Shown piece after piece: positions 43,665 to 53,594 of a DNA stretch of 64,000 nucleotides. The stretch lies in contig NZ_JTDN01000003.1 of assembly GCF_000802385.1 (NCBI RefSeq), positions 1-64,000 of the forward strand. Reading direction: 5' to 3'. This DNA is from Croceibacterium mercuriale. Lineage in GTDB: Bacteria > Pseudomonadota > Alphaproteobacteria > Sphingomonadales > Sphingomonadaceae. Under the pieces are notes generated by a model. It searched no databases, was not told the DNA's origin, and saw nothing but the letters and a program-made list of their open reading frames with translations. Position 1 is the first letter of the stretch. Every line of letters starts with the position of its first letter. Position numbers and translations under genes: made by a program.

Positions 43665-45470
43665 TCCGTGGGTAAGGTGACGGCGTATCCAGGGCCAGAA
43701 CGGCGGCGGCGGTGGGCTGACGCGGAGCTGCTTTTGATCCTGGAGGAGGCGTTTGCGCCAGGAGCCCGCGTGCCCGATGATGCACGGCGCCGAGGTGTTG
43801 CCACTATGCTGATCTATACCTGACGTCGCAAGGCCCTTGAGGCGAGTGCCATAGCGGCGCCGCAGGGGGTGCCTTGAGCCCGGGTTTTCGAGTCGGTATG
43901 CTCGATGGCGCAGCAAGGGTCGGTTCCGGCGGCGCTCCACGATGGTCATTGTTCTTGCGCGTGGACGGCGGGTCACCGTCTTCGCTGCTGCCTCATCGTT
44001 GCAGGTGGCGGCCGCGCTGAAGGCGCTGCAATGATCCCTTTCGGCACGCGGGTGTGGATCGGGCTGGGGCACACGGATAGGCGCAAGGGCATGCAGGGTC
44101 TGGCGCTGTCGGTGCAGCAGGGCTTGCAGCGCGATCCCCGCGGCGGCGATATGTTCGTGTTCCGGGTCCGGTCCGGGTCGTTGGTCAAGATCATCTGGCA
44201 CGACGGCAACGGCATGGCGCCCTACGCCAAACGGTTGAGCGAGGACAGTTTGTCTGGCCGTCAGCGAAGGACGGCACAGTGTCGCTGACTGGCTTGCAGC
44301 TTGCTTGCCTGTTGGAGGGGGGCGACTGGCGTATCTCACAGTATAGCTGGCCACCGCAGAGCGCCGGATAAGCTGTTAGCGACTGCATTCTGGCCTTTGC
44401 AGGAAGGGGTACAGGTGATCCATTCATCTGCGGGTCACCGCCATTTCCGGCCTAACGATATATGGGCGCTGCTGGCGTTCACCGCCGCGGCCGTTCTGCG
44501 CACCGGCAAGGCGGAAGCGAAACGACCAATGCCAACGCCCGAAAAAGCGCCATTGGGGCGCTGATAGCCCGTCTCAAGCTGTAAATTGCCAAGCTGAAGG
44601 GCGAGCAGTATGGTGGCAGCGCCGAACGCACCCGCCGCCTGCTCGACCAGATGGAGCTGCAGCTTGAAGAGTTGGAGGCCAGCGCCAGCGAGGACGCTCT
44701 GGCCGCCGAGGGTCTCTGTGTGAAGACAGCGAGCGTCTGCGGCTTTGAACGCAAGGTTCCGGCAAGAAGGCCGTTCCACGAGCAATCGCCGCGTGAGCGC
44801 GTGGTGGTGCCAATGCCGTGCTCGTGCCCGGCTTGCGACCGCGGGCGCCTGGCGAAGCTCGGCGCGGACGTCCCCGAGACGCTCGAGGTGATGCCGCGCA
44901 ACCGGAGGGTAGTCCAGACTGTTAGGGAGAAGTTCTCCTGCCGAGAGTGCGAGACGATCACGCAGCCGCCGGCGTCGTTCCATGTGGTGCCGTGAGGTTT
45001 GGCGGGTCCCAGCTTCCTCGCCATGCTGTTGTTCGGGACGTAAGGCCAGCATGCGCCGTAAAACCGCCGGGCCGAGCGCTTCGCCCGCGAGGGCGTGCCA
45101 CTCAGCACCTCCACCCTGGCCACCAGGTCGGCGCCGCGTCGGCAGCGCTGCTGCCGCTCTACCGGCGTATCGAGGCGCAGGTGCTGGCGGCCGAACACCT
45201 GCACGGAGACGACACCACGACGCCTCCTACCTCAACCAGGCCGGAACGGTGAATGGCTCGGCAGATATGACGCCACCGAGCCCGACCATCGCCCTCAGAT
45301 GCATCGCCCCCTGCCGAAGCGCCGCAGCGACGCGCATCATCAAACCGGCACCCGACTGACCAAGCATCAGCGCGGCTCTCACCGGATGGATACGCCGTAA
45401 ACGCCGCTTGGCCGAAAACGTCAAACCAAGCCAGCTTCTCCACCAGGTCCTCCTTCTTGCAGCCGCCAGG
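43665..45470 (+). pseudogene. degenerate IS66-family element (tnpA-tnpB-tnpC remnants)
   Basis: In order on the plus strand: a broken tnpA-like stretch (PGPERRRRWADAELLLILEEAFAPGARVPDDARRRGV), a tnpB from 44032 (MIPFGTRVWIGLGHTDRRKGMQGLALSVQQGL, then VFRVRSGSLVKIIWHDGNGMAPYAKRL) that shifts frame near 44255, and a tnpC remnant (LKGEQYGGSAERTRRLLDQMELQLEELE, CSCPACDRGRLAKLGADVPETLEVMPRNRRVVQTVREKFSCRECETITQPPA) with stops near 44995 and later shifts. Clearly inactive. Confidence 0.85.
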
Positions 45471-45979
45471 ACCCTAGTCAGGGCACCAGGCTAACAGGAC
45501 GAGTTCTGAGATGCCTTTTGACCGAAGATTTCTGTCCACGGTACGGCTCTGCCCCGGGAGCTCATCTATGCGCATGCCGCGCATCAGATCGAATTTCGGC
45601 TTTGTACACCACCATAGAAAAGGGAGCCCGAAAAGGCAGCAGCAAGGACAAGGGCGCTGTGTTTATCGTCGCCAGATCCTCTTGCGAGGGCGGTCTGCCC
45701 GCAACAAGGGACTGCGATGGTCAGGATTGCACGGCGGCGACATAAGGCCGTTTCGGCCAAGTTGGAACAAAACACAGCCACACGAAACCCATCGTACATA
45801 GCTGTGCTTCTCGCAGCACGATGTACGCTGGGCTCTGAAGCGGCGCTCATGTTGAACTGATGCAGGAGGACTCTGTCCTTCATTGCCTTCAGAAATCTGG
45901 TGCAGCGAATGACCCTATTTGCTATCGAGAGTTTTGCCATGGGAGAGTGCTGGGTCTACTCTCAAGCTTAAACGACCAG
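45471..45979. other. spacer before the polymerase gene
   Basis: About 500 bp without a recognisable gene. The frame leading into the polymerase is open from 45860 but its first 40 codons do not resemble a membrane protein, so they are treated as upstream DNA. Confidence 0.4.
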
Positions 45980-47539
45980 ATGGCCAGTCACAAGTTAGGA
46001 AACCCAATGTACGAGTTCATGCTGGTCACATCGGTTGTGATATTCTTCTGGATATCAGGCACCTATGCTATGCATCCAGCAGCATCTGTTCTTCACCCAC
46101 AGACGTTCTATCTGCTATTCCACGGTGTAGTATTTGTGGTTAGGCCTATTTTTGCATGGTACTACAACTTCAATGGGTTGTATGCTGCAATCCAGTTTGA
46201 TCCAACCCCATGGCAAAAAACTACGGTACTTATTTGCACGAACATAGCTTTAGTAGTTTTCTCGGGCGTCTGCATGGCCATTGCTCGAGATCCCATTCGA
46301 TACGGTCAGTCATCCGCGGAGCTTGCTAAGCGGGGTCCCTTGCTTCGTAACTTCTGGATTTTTGCACTTATTATCGGTGCGCTTGGCATGTGGGCGGTTT
46401 TTTCGGGTTTGCAGTTTAAATCGACAGGCAATATCGATGATATCCGAAAAGTAGATGCGCGAACAGGCGCAACATACCTAACAGGAGCGAGCGGCTATTT
46501 CATTAGCTTGCCGTTCATGCTTTCCTCTCTTACTGCTATCATTGTTTACCTCGGACGGCACAGATGGTGGTCTTATTTGCCATTTGCTATCTTTGCGCTC
46601 CTAAAGTTAGGAACTGGCGGCCGAGGCGGGGTCGTTGCCGCTGCGGTCATGATTATAATGCTCTACCTCTTCGATAAGCGACGTCGGTGGCCCGGCGTGG
46701 GCTTGCTATTGGCTGTTGCTGCCGGCTGGATGATCTTCGATCAAGTAGGCACCGATCGCGGAGCGGGGATCCGTGAAGCTCTTGGTTATCAGTCAGGTGA
46801 TCGCGCGTACATTCGCGAGCGTAGCCAAGAGTTACCGCTAGAAAGCATGGATCTCGCGAACATGGAGTTTTTCGAGTACCTTGTGTGGGCTATACCGCAA
46901 CGCACCGGATCATATGACTACTTCGTCAGCAACTTACAGCTTTTTACAGAACCAATCCCACGAGCTTTGTGGCCAGAGAAACCGGTAGGCGCCCCTATTA
47001 AAATGTACGAGCTTTATCGCTATGCTATTCCGCTAGGAGCTACTGCGTCGGTACCAGGGGTCGGGTGGGCCTCCGCAGGTTACGTTGGAGTGGTGATCTG
47101 GTCAGCTTTTTTCGCATTTATATACGGTGGAGTATACCGGTGGTTCGTCCGCAGCGAGGGAAGCAATGTTGCGGTACTTGCCTATATTGTCTTCGTGTCG
47201 ACCTCAGTCGTTGGGTTCCGTGACGGTGGCTTGATGACGATACTCAAGCAGCTACAATTCTTTTTCGTTCCAATTGGTGCCCTCTGGATCGTGTCTCACT
47301 TACTTAATAAAAGGCACCTTGATTTTCGTTCGTTTAAAGATGTGTCGGGACTACGCAGCAAAGTGCGTCCACTAAGAACGGGCAAAGAACGCAGGTTAGC
47401 AGCAATGTCCCAAGCACAGGTGGGTAGCTCAGATCGGCCGCCCACAAGTGCGGCATTTGCCGCTAGCCGGGATACTCCAAAGGACCGACGTATTGCGCGC
47501 ATGCAACTAAGCAGCTCTACTTCGAAGTTGACGGAATAG
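45980..47539 (+). CDS. Wzy-like oligosaccharide repeat-unit polymerase
   Basis: A 519-residue integral membrane protein with about ten to twelve spans beginning YEFMLVTSVVIFFWISGTYAM. A large periplasmic loop near the C-terminal half includes DRGAGIREALGYQSGDRAYIRERSQELPLESMDLANMEFFEYLVWAIPQRTGSYDYFVSNLQLFTEPIPRALWPEKPVGAP, whose RTGSYDYFVSNLQLFTEPIPRALWPEKP is the kind of motif seen in O-antigen and exopolysaccharide polymerases. It would polymerise lipid-linked repeat units at the periplasmic side of the inner membrane. The C-terminal 60 residues are a basic cytoplasmic tail. A later start at MYEF (46007) is possible. Confidence 0.75.
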   Translation: MASHKLGNPMYEFMLVTSVVIFFWISGTYAMHPAASVLHPQTFYLLFHGVVFVVRPIFAWYYNFNGLYAAIQFDPTPWQKTTVLICTNIALVVFSGVCMAIARDPIRYGQSSAELAKRGPLLRNFWIFALIIGALGMWAVFSGLQFKSTGNIDDIRKVDARTGATYLTGASGYFISLPFMLSSLTAIIVYLGRHRWWSYLPFAIFALLKLGTGGRGGVVAAAVMIIMLYLFDKRRRWPGVGLLLAVAAGWMIFDQVGTDRGAGIREALGYQSGDRAYIRERSQELPLESMDLANMEFFEYLVWAIPQRTGSYDYFVSNLQLFTEPIPRALWPEKPVGAPIKMYELYRYAIPLGATASVPGVGWASAGYVGVVIWSAFFAFIYGGVYRWFVRSEGSNVAVLAYIVFVSTSVVGFRDGGLMTILKQLQFFFVPIGALWIVSHLLNKRHLDFRSFKDVSGLRSKVRPLRTGKERRLAAMSQAQVGSSDRPPTSAAFAASRDTPKDRRIARMQLSSSTSKLTE

Positions 47540-47554
47540 AGCGGTTTCCGATCA

Positions 47555-48260
47555 GTCCGGGTCATAGCCGCAGGGTCGGACTTAGTTAGGGCATTCCTGC
47601 GGCTGGCACAGGTCTATCAGCTTGCCGATGAAGGACCATAAGCCGGATACAGTCCGCTCGCTGCCTTGGCGGAGCATGGCCTTGAGGCGGGCGAATGCCT
47701 CCTCAATTGGTTGGGGGCAGGGCTGTAGGGCGGGAGGGAACATGAGGCGGGCACCGGCTGCCTCGATCAGGTCGCGGATACTGGCGCGCTTGTGGCTGGA
47801 CAGGTTGTCCATAATCACAACATCGCCGCGCCTGAGGTCGGGCACGAGCACCTGGTCGACATAAGGCTCGAACCAGCCGCCATTGATCGGTCCATCGAGC
47901 ACCATGGGCGCGACCATGCCGCTCATGGCGGCGACGTTGCGCTGCTGCGGGATGGCAAAGTAGCACTGGCACTCGCGGCTACGACCGCCGCTTCGCGATC
48001 CGTGGCGAAAGGCTTTGTTGAAATGACCGTCGCAGCTGTCCGCTGGGCTCACCGGGGAAGCTGTAAGCGCCCTGGTAAGGTGAGCCGCCGCTGACCGTGG
48101 GCACGGTATCGCGCTCGTCGCCGCACTTCTCAATAATTGCCGTGGGCTACAGGCGGCATGCGATCGTGCCGGCGGCTTCAATCGACGTTGCTCGCAGTTG
48201 TTGGCACTGACCGCGATGCGGTGGACGGCCTGCGCTAGAGCGAGGTCGAGGCCCTAGGCG
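47555..48260 (-). pseudogene. degenerate IS630-family transposase
   Basis: The DDE core is readable (MVAPMVLDGPINGGWFEPYVDQVLVPDLRRGDVVIMDNLSSHKRASIRDLIEAAGARLMFPPALQPCPQPIEEAFARLKAMLRQGSERTV) and matches IS630 proteins, where DNLSSH is followed by PDxNPIE. A premature stop truncates the C-terminus (PQECPN-stop before a readable GYDPD) and the N-terminal part is broken by shifts. Confidence 0.85.
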
Positions 48261-49370
48261 GCCCGGTGCCGCTGTGGCGAGTGCTACATGGGCGGCGGAG
48301 CTGAAACGGTTGAAGAAAGGAGGCGCGACTTGAGCATCTGCGTCGAACTCGGTGGCGGCCGTGCAGGTCGTGTGGGCAGGAGCGCGGGAATGGGTCAGAC
48401 GCCCATTCTGATTAGAGTGCTCTAGCTCTTCCAGACCGTAGAGGCTCGAGTTTCATGGGCGGATGCGCGCGCGCCGAACTCTACCTCGGCGCTGGCTTCA
48501 TCATTCTGCATGTATCGTATGGCTGGTGCGCCAGCTTCAACACGAACATTAACGAGCGCTTTAGGGAAAGGGTCACACATTGCAACAGACGCAATGCTGT
48601 GTCATGCGTAGATTGAGAACATCGAGTTTGGCTTACAATCAACCGCAGCTGCTCGGGCGTGGGGGCGACTGTTTGATTAAAGGGGCGCAGTGCTGGTGAA
48701 GAAAGAGACTGACCACTCCCGGCGTAGCTGCGCGTATCAGGTAATGCGTGATTTGCTACTTGCTGCCGCGAGCATCTTTGCGCTGCTTCTAATTATCGCA
48801 GGCGGTTACAACCTAGAAGTTTAGCGAGAGCTGCTCGGAGGGCGGCGCGTTCGATTACCGGCCGGCTCGTGAGGAAAGCAACAAGGCTATGGCGCCTTAC
48901 ACTCCGTCGCTGCAGCTTGGCCGCGGGCGGAAGTTGTTGAACGGTGAGGTAGGATGCTGTTAAGCCAGTCGTGCCTGGTAAATGCTGCTGTCGGTGTCAT
49001 CCGGCATTTTAGTTCTGATCCTCGACGAGACATTAGGATATAGGATATCGGCGTCTTGTCTTCAGCGGTGCCTTGGCTCTCATCAAGTCAAAGGTCAGCT
49101 AGTTGCTTCAAATCAGCAGGCCCAGCAATGCCTAAATGCGAGGCCATAAGCTCACTCCGTTTCACTCCTGTCTTGTTTCTCGGGGCCGGGCTTAGCGGCA
49201 AATCGCACACAGCGGAGAAATGGCGACCGGTGCCGAAAGGGCCAATCGAGCGACGCACCGCGGGGCGCATCCTATCTCGCTGTATGCGTCCGGGCACCGC
49301 CGTCCAGCGGCGCGCCCCACGTTCAATGACCGCTTTCCGGTTGTGCCCAGACCAGGGAAATCCGACAGCG
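48261..49370. other. gene-poor stretch between IS630 remnant and the 49-60 kb block
   Basis: About 1.1 kb with no convincing gene except a possible 42-residue frame at 48696-48824. The segment at 49286-49338 is about 87% identical by eye to 8061-8113, just inside the Tn3-type cassette's left end, and belongs to the dispersed GC-rich repeats. Confidence 0.45.
48696..48824 (+). CDS. possible small membrane protein (42 aa)
   Basis: A GTG-started frame, MKKETDHSRRSCAYQVMRDLLLAAASIFALLLIIAGGYNLEV, has a basic N-terminus and one clear transmembrane helix. There is no strong ribosome site. It may be a genuine small protein or chance. Confidence 0.3.
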   Translation: MKKETDHSRRSCAYQVMRDLLLAAASIFALLLIIAGGYNLEV

Positions 49371-49817
49371 CTACGGGAGTGCTTGCAGCACTGCTCCAGC
49401 TTTGCGCCGCGACTCATCGGCGCTGCGTACCATATAGCGGCCTAACGTCCTTCGATCCGCTTCTGAGAGACGGAACGCTATGTCGATCAGCTGCTCTTGC
49501 TCAAGCCTCTCAAGCCGCTCCGCTTCAGCAACCTGCTCCGCAGCCAATTCCACCAGTATTCCACGGTCCGGGTTCTCGAGAGCGAGTTGTTCGCCGATTG
49601 CCCGATCGATCTCGGTCGAGCGCGTGTAACGGTCGTAGGAGCTGTTCTCGACAGAGTGTCCGGCCCAGAGGTCCAGACCTTCAGGCGAAAGTCCAATCAT
49701 CGACCCAATGGTCCGGGCGGCTTGCAGCAGCCGATCTGAGGAGTCCTGACCAGCTGACACGGTGCTCGCAGAAGCGATCATTGCAAGCCCAATGAGAATA
49801 TAGTTCCGGCGGCGCAT
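49371..49817 (-). CDS. secreted hypothetical protein (148 aa)
   Basis: MRRRNYILIGLAMIASASTVSA is a typical Sec signal peptide with cleavage near SA-GQ. The mature part is helical and Glu/Arg-rich (ILVELAAEQVAEAERLERLEQEQLIDIAFRLSEADRRTLGRYM) and probably periplasmic. No family recognised. The start at 49817 is chosen because it begins the signal peptide; the frame extends upstream without one. Confidence 0.6.
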   Translation of the reverse strand: MRRRNYILIGLAMIASASTVSAGQDSSDRLLQAARTIGSMIGLSPEGLDLWAGHSVENSSYDRYTRSTEIDRAIGEQLALENPDRGILVELAAEQVAEAERLERLEQEQLIDIAFRLSEADRRTLGRYMVRSADESRRKAGAVLQALP

Positions 49818-49974
49818 GCCAAGATAGTACGACGCCGATGAACGCTGGCAAGAGGCGAGCGGGCATCGATCTTCAATGATCATTTAGGTGCATCACAAAG
49901 TGAACGCATGGCCACTTTCGGAAAAGGCAAAGCGGTCATCAAACGACCGCAATGGGGGCGTGAGCCGTCTTCAA

Positions 49975-50220
49975 TCATCCCTCAACGACCTCAAACATGA
50001 TGTCCTTAGCGGCATGTTCGCTGACGAACTCCAAGGCGATCCTCTCGGCAACTCCCGGCTCCTGCATCGGCGAAGAGAGGTCAAGAATGAGGTCCAATCG
50101 CCCTATGTAGCCTTCAGAAACTATCTGGAAGCCATCCACCCCGAGCAGCCTTTTTCCAGTGCTCTTGCAGGATGTAATCCGTTCAACGGCTTCGGCTGCG
50201 CTCAACATCTCAATCGCCAT
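49975..50220 (-). CDS. hypothetical protein (81 aa)
   Basis: MAIEMLSAAEAVERITSCKSTGKRLLGVDGFQIVSEGYIGRLDLILDLS... looks like a small alpha/beta protein; the VDGFQIV.EGYIG.LDLILDLS pattern resembles small hypothetical proteins seen in other genomes. Function is unknown. A good ribosome site (AGGAGC) precedes the start. The overlapping plus-strand frame lacks such a site and was rejected. Confidence 0.6.
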   Translation of the reverse strand: MAIEMLSAAEAVERITSCKSTGKRLLGVDGFQIVSEGYIGRLDLILDLSSPMQEPGVAERIALEFVSEHAAKDIMFEVVEG

Positions 50221-50319
50221 CTCAATTGCTCCTGGGCTCGGCCGCTCACCAGTATTTGCTCAGGTCCGTGTGGCTGCAAGTGGGTCCATGAAGCTGAGGC
50301 CTAATGACCGGAATGGGGC

Positions 50320-50495
50320 GCAAGCTGCCTGGCGGCTTTTGGGTCGAAGCCGCAGGATAGCGGACAATGCAGCCGGCGCCGGCTCAGTGTCTGCTTTCCC
50401 CCTCCGGCGATCTGGAAGCTGCCGTTCGGCTTCCGCCCCTTAGTCGCCGTTCGAACCGGCCCTCGCGCATCCTGGAAGCCGCCGTTCGTTCATAG
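50320..50495. repeat. dispersed GC-rich extragenic repeats (block copy D)
   Basis: It contains GCCTGGCGGCTTTTGGGTCG, GAAGCCGCAGGATAGCGGAC, GGAAGCTGCCGTTCGGCTTC and TGGAAGCCGCCGTTCG. It is the same repeat vocabulary as inside the Tn3-type cassette. Confidence 0.65.
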
Positions 50496-50611
50496 ACCAG
50501 CCTCCGGCGGGCGGCATGCACCCTTGGACACAATCGCGTCCGTGCATTCATCGCTCAGCGAAAAACAGTATGCGAGCGGGTTGCCCAAACGGGCGGCGGC
50601 GCCTAGATCGC

Positions 50612-50722
50612 GACTTCGCTCTTGGGGAGTAGCTACCCGCTTCAGGTGGGGCCATCGTCAACACGCTTGATCCTTCAGGATCGTGGCGGTGGCAGCAAAC
50701 GGACGTTTGCCCAGCAAGACCA
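50612..50722 (+). ncRNA. yybP-ykoY (manganese) riboswitch candidate
   Basis: The leader contains CTTGGGGAGTAGC (50621-50633), the hallmark opening of the yybP-ykoY class, then ATCGTCAACA, a helical segment ending in the central region, and GCAAGACC (about 50714-50721) that pairs back to the 5' side. It lies about 70 bp upstream of mntP, the classic target of this Mn2+-sensing RNA. High manganese would be expected to turn the exporter on. Confidence 0.75.
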
Positions 50723-50792
50723 ATGACGCTGCATTCCGCTTTGAGGCCGGGGGTGCGTGCGTTATTTGGTTATCGGCCCCCGAGATTACGAC

Positions 50793-51362
50793 ATGGCTGG
50801 AATATTGACGCTTGGCGCGTTGGGCGCGAGCTTGTCCGTCGACGCATTTGCCGCCTCACTGGGCAAAGGTGCTGCGGAGCGAGGAAGCCGCTGGCGCGAC
50901 GCTGTGCGGGTCGGAGTGGTGTTTGGCTTCTTCGAGGCGATCACCCCGGCGATCGGGTACTTCCTGGGCTACATGCTCAACGACAGGATCGCTGCCTACG
51001 ATCACTGGGTTGCCTTCGGCCTGTTGTTTGCAGTTGGCGCTTACATGGTCCGCGAAGCCATTGTGGGCACCGACGGGTCCGCAACAGAGCCGAGCGCCGA
51101 CGCGAGTTACTGGCGCTTGGCGGCGACCGCGATCGCCACCAGTATTGACGCCGCGGCAGTGGGTATTTCGCTCGCGCTCATGGATGTGAACGTGTGGGTG
51201 GCGTGCCTGATTATCGGCGGCATCACCACGATTGTCGCTACCAGCGGTGTTATGCTCGGCAAGCACATCGGACCATATCTCGGGCGGTACGCTGGCATCC
51301 TCGGCGGCTTCGTGCTTGTGGCAATTGGTGGATCGATCCTGTTCCAGCATCTGACGGCGTAG
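50793..51362 (+). CDS. mntP: manganese efflux pump MntP
   Basis: A 189-residue, six-span inner-membrane Mn2+ exporter, matching the usual MntP length. The repeated DUF204 halves are visible: LGASLSVDAFAASLGKG near the start, with the conserved Asp, and IATSIDAAAVGISLALMD in the second half with its Asp. It exports excess Mn2+ to limit toxicity. The start at 50793 gives the family length; the upstream frame extension was rejected. The riboswitch in its leader and a hairpin after it define a single-gene unit. Confidence 0.95.
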   Translation: MAGILTLGALGASLSVDAFAASLGKGAAERGSRWRDAVRVGVVFGFFEAITPAIGYFLGYMLNDRIAAYDHWVAFGLLFAVGAYMVREAIVGTDGSATEPSADASYWRLAATAIATSIDAAAVGISLALMDVNVWVACLIIGGITTIVATSGVMLGKHIGPYLGRYAGILGGFVLVAIGGSILFQHLTA

Positions 51363-51507
51363 ACGGGCACAGAACACCCGGCCAACTTGGTCCAGGTAGC
51401 GCCCTTCCGATTGCAGCAAGAACAGAGTTACAACCCAAACCTGCATGATCGTCGGCGCCAAACCAGATACAGAAGCTTCCGGTCGGCAATTGCCATCTTT
51501 GTCATCT

Positions 51508-51540
51508 AGGGCTGATCCCGCACTCCTCGGGACCAGCCCT
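51508..51540. terminator. bidirectional hairpin between mntP and the TonB receptor gene
   Basis: A 13-bp stem (AGGGCTGATCCCG / CGGGACCAGCCCT, one mismatch) with a 7-nt loop sits between the convergent genes and probably terminates both. Confidence 0.7.
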
Positions 51541-51557
51541 TGGTCCAGGTCGCCTCG

Positions 51558-53534
51558 CTACTCGGAACCGCCGAAACGGAAGCGCACGCCGCCGTTCAGC
51601 ACAAAGCCTTCGAGTGGCGCCCAGGCGTCGACCGTCCAGCGTCCGTCGGCTGCTCGGGTAGGCCTTAGAAGCGGATCGTACTGCGTCTGCCGGGTGCCGA
51701 AGATGTTCTCGGCATTGAGGAAGAGGCGAGCGTTTCCGACGGCGATTTCGCCCATCAGTCCGACCTCGAAGTAGGGCCGCGAACGCGTCCTGTACGGATT
51801 GTCGTCCAAGGACTGGCGACCCGTATAGTAGATCTCCAGGCCGAGACGCCCCTTGTCGTGCTGCTCCCACATGGCGACCAGTCCGGCCGTATGCTTGGGC
51901 GTAAGTGGCACCCGCCTGCGGCCCGATCCATCCGGGCTCTCCTCGTCGGCATCGACGTAGACGTAGCTGCCGGTCAGAGCGAGGTCTTCCCAACGGTAGC
52001 GCAGCAGCAGCTCCGTGCCCCGTGTTCTAGTGGTGCCCGGAAGGTTGATCAGGCGCACCCGGCTTACTCCGCCGGGGACGTCGAGCGGCAGCAGTTCGGT
52101 TGTATTGCGCATGTTGGCACCAAAGAGGGTGACGTTCGCCTCCAGCGGCCCCCTCTTGTAGCCGAGGTCGACGGACGCGTTGGTGGCCGTCTCCACCTCC
52201 AGACCCTCTATCGGTGCGAGGCGCGACAGACCCGCCGCCTCGATCTCCTCCACGAACGGCGTGGGGGCGTAGAACCCACGCCCGCCAGAAAGTCGGACGG
52301 TCCAGAAGCCCGGCCTGTAGAGCAGCGATAATCCGGGACTGAACTGGGTGCCGAACTTGTTGTGGAAGTCGAGCCGGGCACTGCCGGCCATCGTGAGGTC
52401 CGGCGACAGATCCTGTTCCAACTGGCCGAAGACACTTGGCACCTCGTACGTGTAGTCAAAGATGGAAAAGGTCTGCGACCGGAAAGTGTCGCGCTGATAC
52501 GCCACCCCGCCGATCCAGGAAGTGCTGCCCGCCGCACCCGACAAAGACGCTTCCGCAAAGGCTGTACCGTGACGGTCGTTCTCCACGACCTCTCCGAACT
52601 GGTGCCGGTGCCCCTGCGTCATGCCCGACCCGCGCAGATGCACGCTCAACGTGTCGCTGAGCGGAGCTTCGGCAACCAAGCCGATATCGAAGCGGTCTGT
52701 ATCCTGCCCCTGGCGAAAGGCGGTGCCATCGGGCGTCGTCCGCCCCTCAAGCGTTCCGCCGACGCGGTTCTCGGTCATGGCGCCGGCGGTTAGGAAGACT
52801 TCGGCTCCGCTGTCGCTTTCCCAGAACAGACGCGGTCGCACTGTCCAGCGCTCAAAGCCCGGCATGTCCACCCAGCCATCGTCATCCAGATCCTGCCGGC
52901 TCTGGCGATGGTAACCGCCTGTGATCGAGCCGGCCAAGCCGCCGCCGAGGGGCGACGCTGCATAGGCGGTGGCGTCCTGACCATTGCGCGAGGTGGCATT
53001 GAGCAGGGTCTCCGCCTCGAACGTGTCGCCCGGCCGGCGCGATACAAGGTTGATCACCCCGGCGAGTGCCGACGGACCGTAGAGCGCGGAAGCGGCTCCC
53101 TTGATCACCTCGACCTGGCCGAGATCGGTCGGCGGGATTTGCAGGAGGCCGAGGGACGAGGCCTGACCGCCATAGAGGGGCAGTCCATCCGCCAGCAGCT
53201 GCGTGTAGCGGCCTTCCATGCCCTGTATGCGAATGTTGGCGGAGCCGAGCGCGGGCGAAGTAATCTGCACGCGCAGACCGCCGGTCTCGCTGAGGATTAG
53301 CGCGATGTTGCCGGGGCGCATGAGGATCTTCTCCTCGATCTCCTCGCGGCCGAGCACTTCGACCCGGACGGGTTCATCCTGAACCTGGCGACCAGAGCGG
53401 GTTGCCTGGACGATGATCTCGTCCTCGCCTTCTTCAATCTCGTGGCCGTCTGGCTGAACTTCCTGCGCGAAAGTGGAAGCGGGCATGAGCAATGCGACGC
53501 CCACAAGCAGGGCGTGACGTAACCTAATAGTCAA
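51558..53534 (-). CDS. TonB-dependent outer-membrane receptor
   Basis: A 658-residue receptor with a signal peptide (MTIRLRHALLVGVALLMPASTFAQ), a TonB-box-like EDEIIVQATRSGR, a plug domain (EKILMRPGNIALILSETGGLRVQITSPALGSANIRIQGMEGRYTQLLADGLPLYGG, GQVEVIKGAASALYGPSALAGVINLVSRRPG) and a beta-barrel ending in GGVRFRFGGSE. It imports a ligand across the outer membrane using TonB energy. The start is TTG 53534 with AGGAG about 9 nt upstream. With the His-rich secreted protein upstream, a metal ligand such as copper, zinc or a metallophore is plausible, but it is not shown. Confidence 0.9.
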   Translation of the reverse strand: MTIRLRHALLVGVALLMPASTFAQEVQPDGHEIEEGEDEIIVQATRSGRQVQDEPVRVEVLGREEIEEKILMRPGNIALILSETGGLRVQITSPALGSANIRIQGMEGRYTQLLADGLPLYGGQASSLGLLQIPPTDLGQVEVIKGAASALYGPSALAGVINLVSRRPGDTFEAETLLNATSRNGQDATAYAASPLGGGLAGSITGGYHRQSRQDLDDDGWVDMPGFERWTVRPRLFWESDSGAEVFLTAGAMTENRVGGTLEGRTTPDGTAFRQGQDTDRFDIGLVAEAPLSDTLSVHLRGSGMTQGHRHQFGEVVENDRHGTAFAEASLSGAAGSTSWIGGVAYQRDTFRSQTFSIFDYTYEVPSVFGQLEQDLSPDLTMAGSARLDFHNKFGTQFSPGLSLLYRPGFWTVRLSGGRGFYAPTPFVEEIEAAGLSRLAPIEGLEVETATNASVDLGYKRGPLEANVTLFGANMRNTTELLPLDVPGGVSRVRLINLPGTTRTRGTELLLRYRWEDLALTGSYVYVDADEESPDGSGRRRVPLTPKHTAGLVAMWEQHDKGRLGLEIYYTGRQSLDDNPYRTRSRPYFEVGLMGEIAVGNARLFLNAENIFGTRQTQYDPLLRPTRAADGRWTVDAWAPLEGFVLNGGVRFRFGGSE

Positions 53535-53594
53535 TTTTCAGAACTCCTGAGCACAATGGTCAGCGAGCAGGCACAGGCCTGCAGCTTGCAGTGC

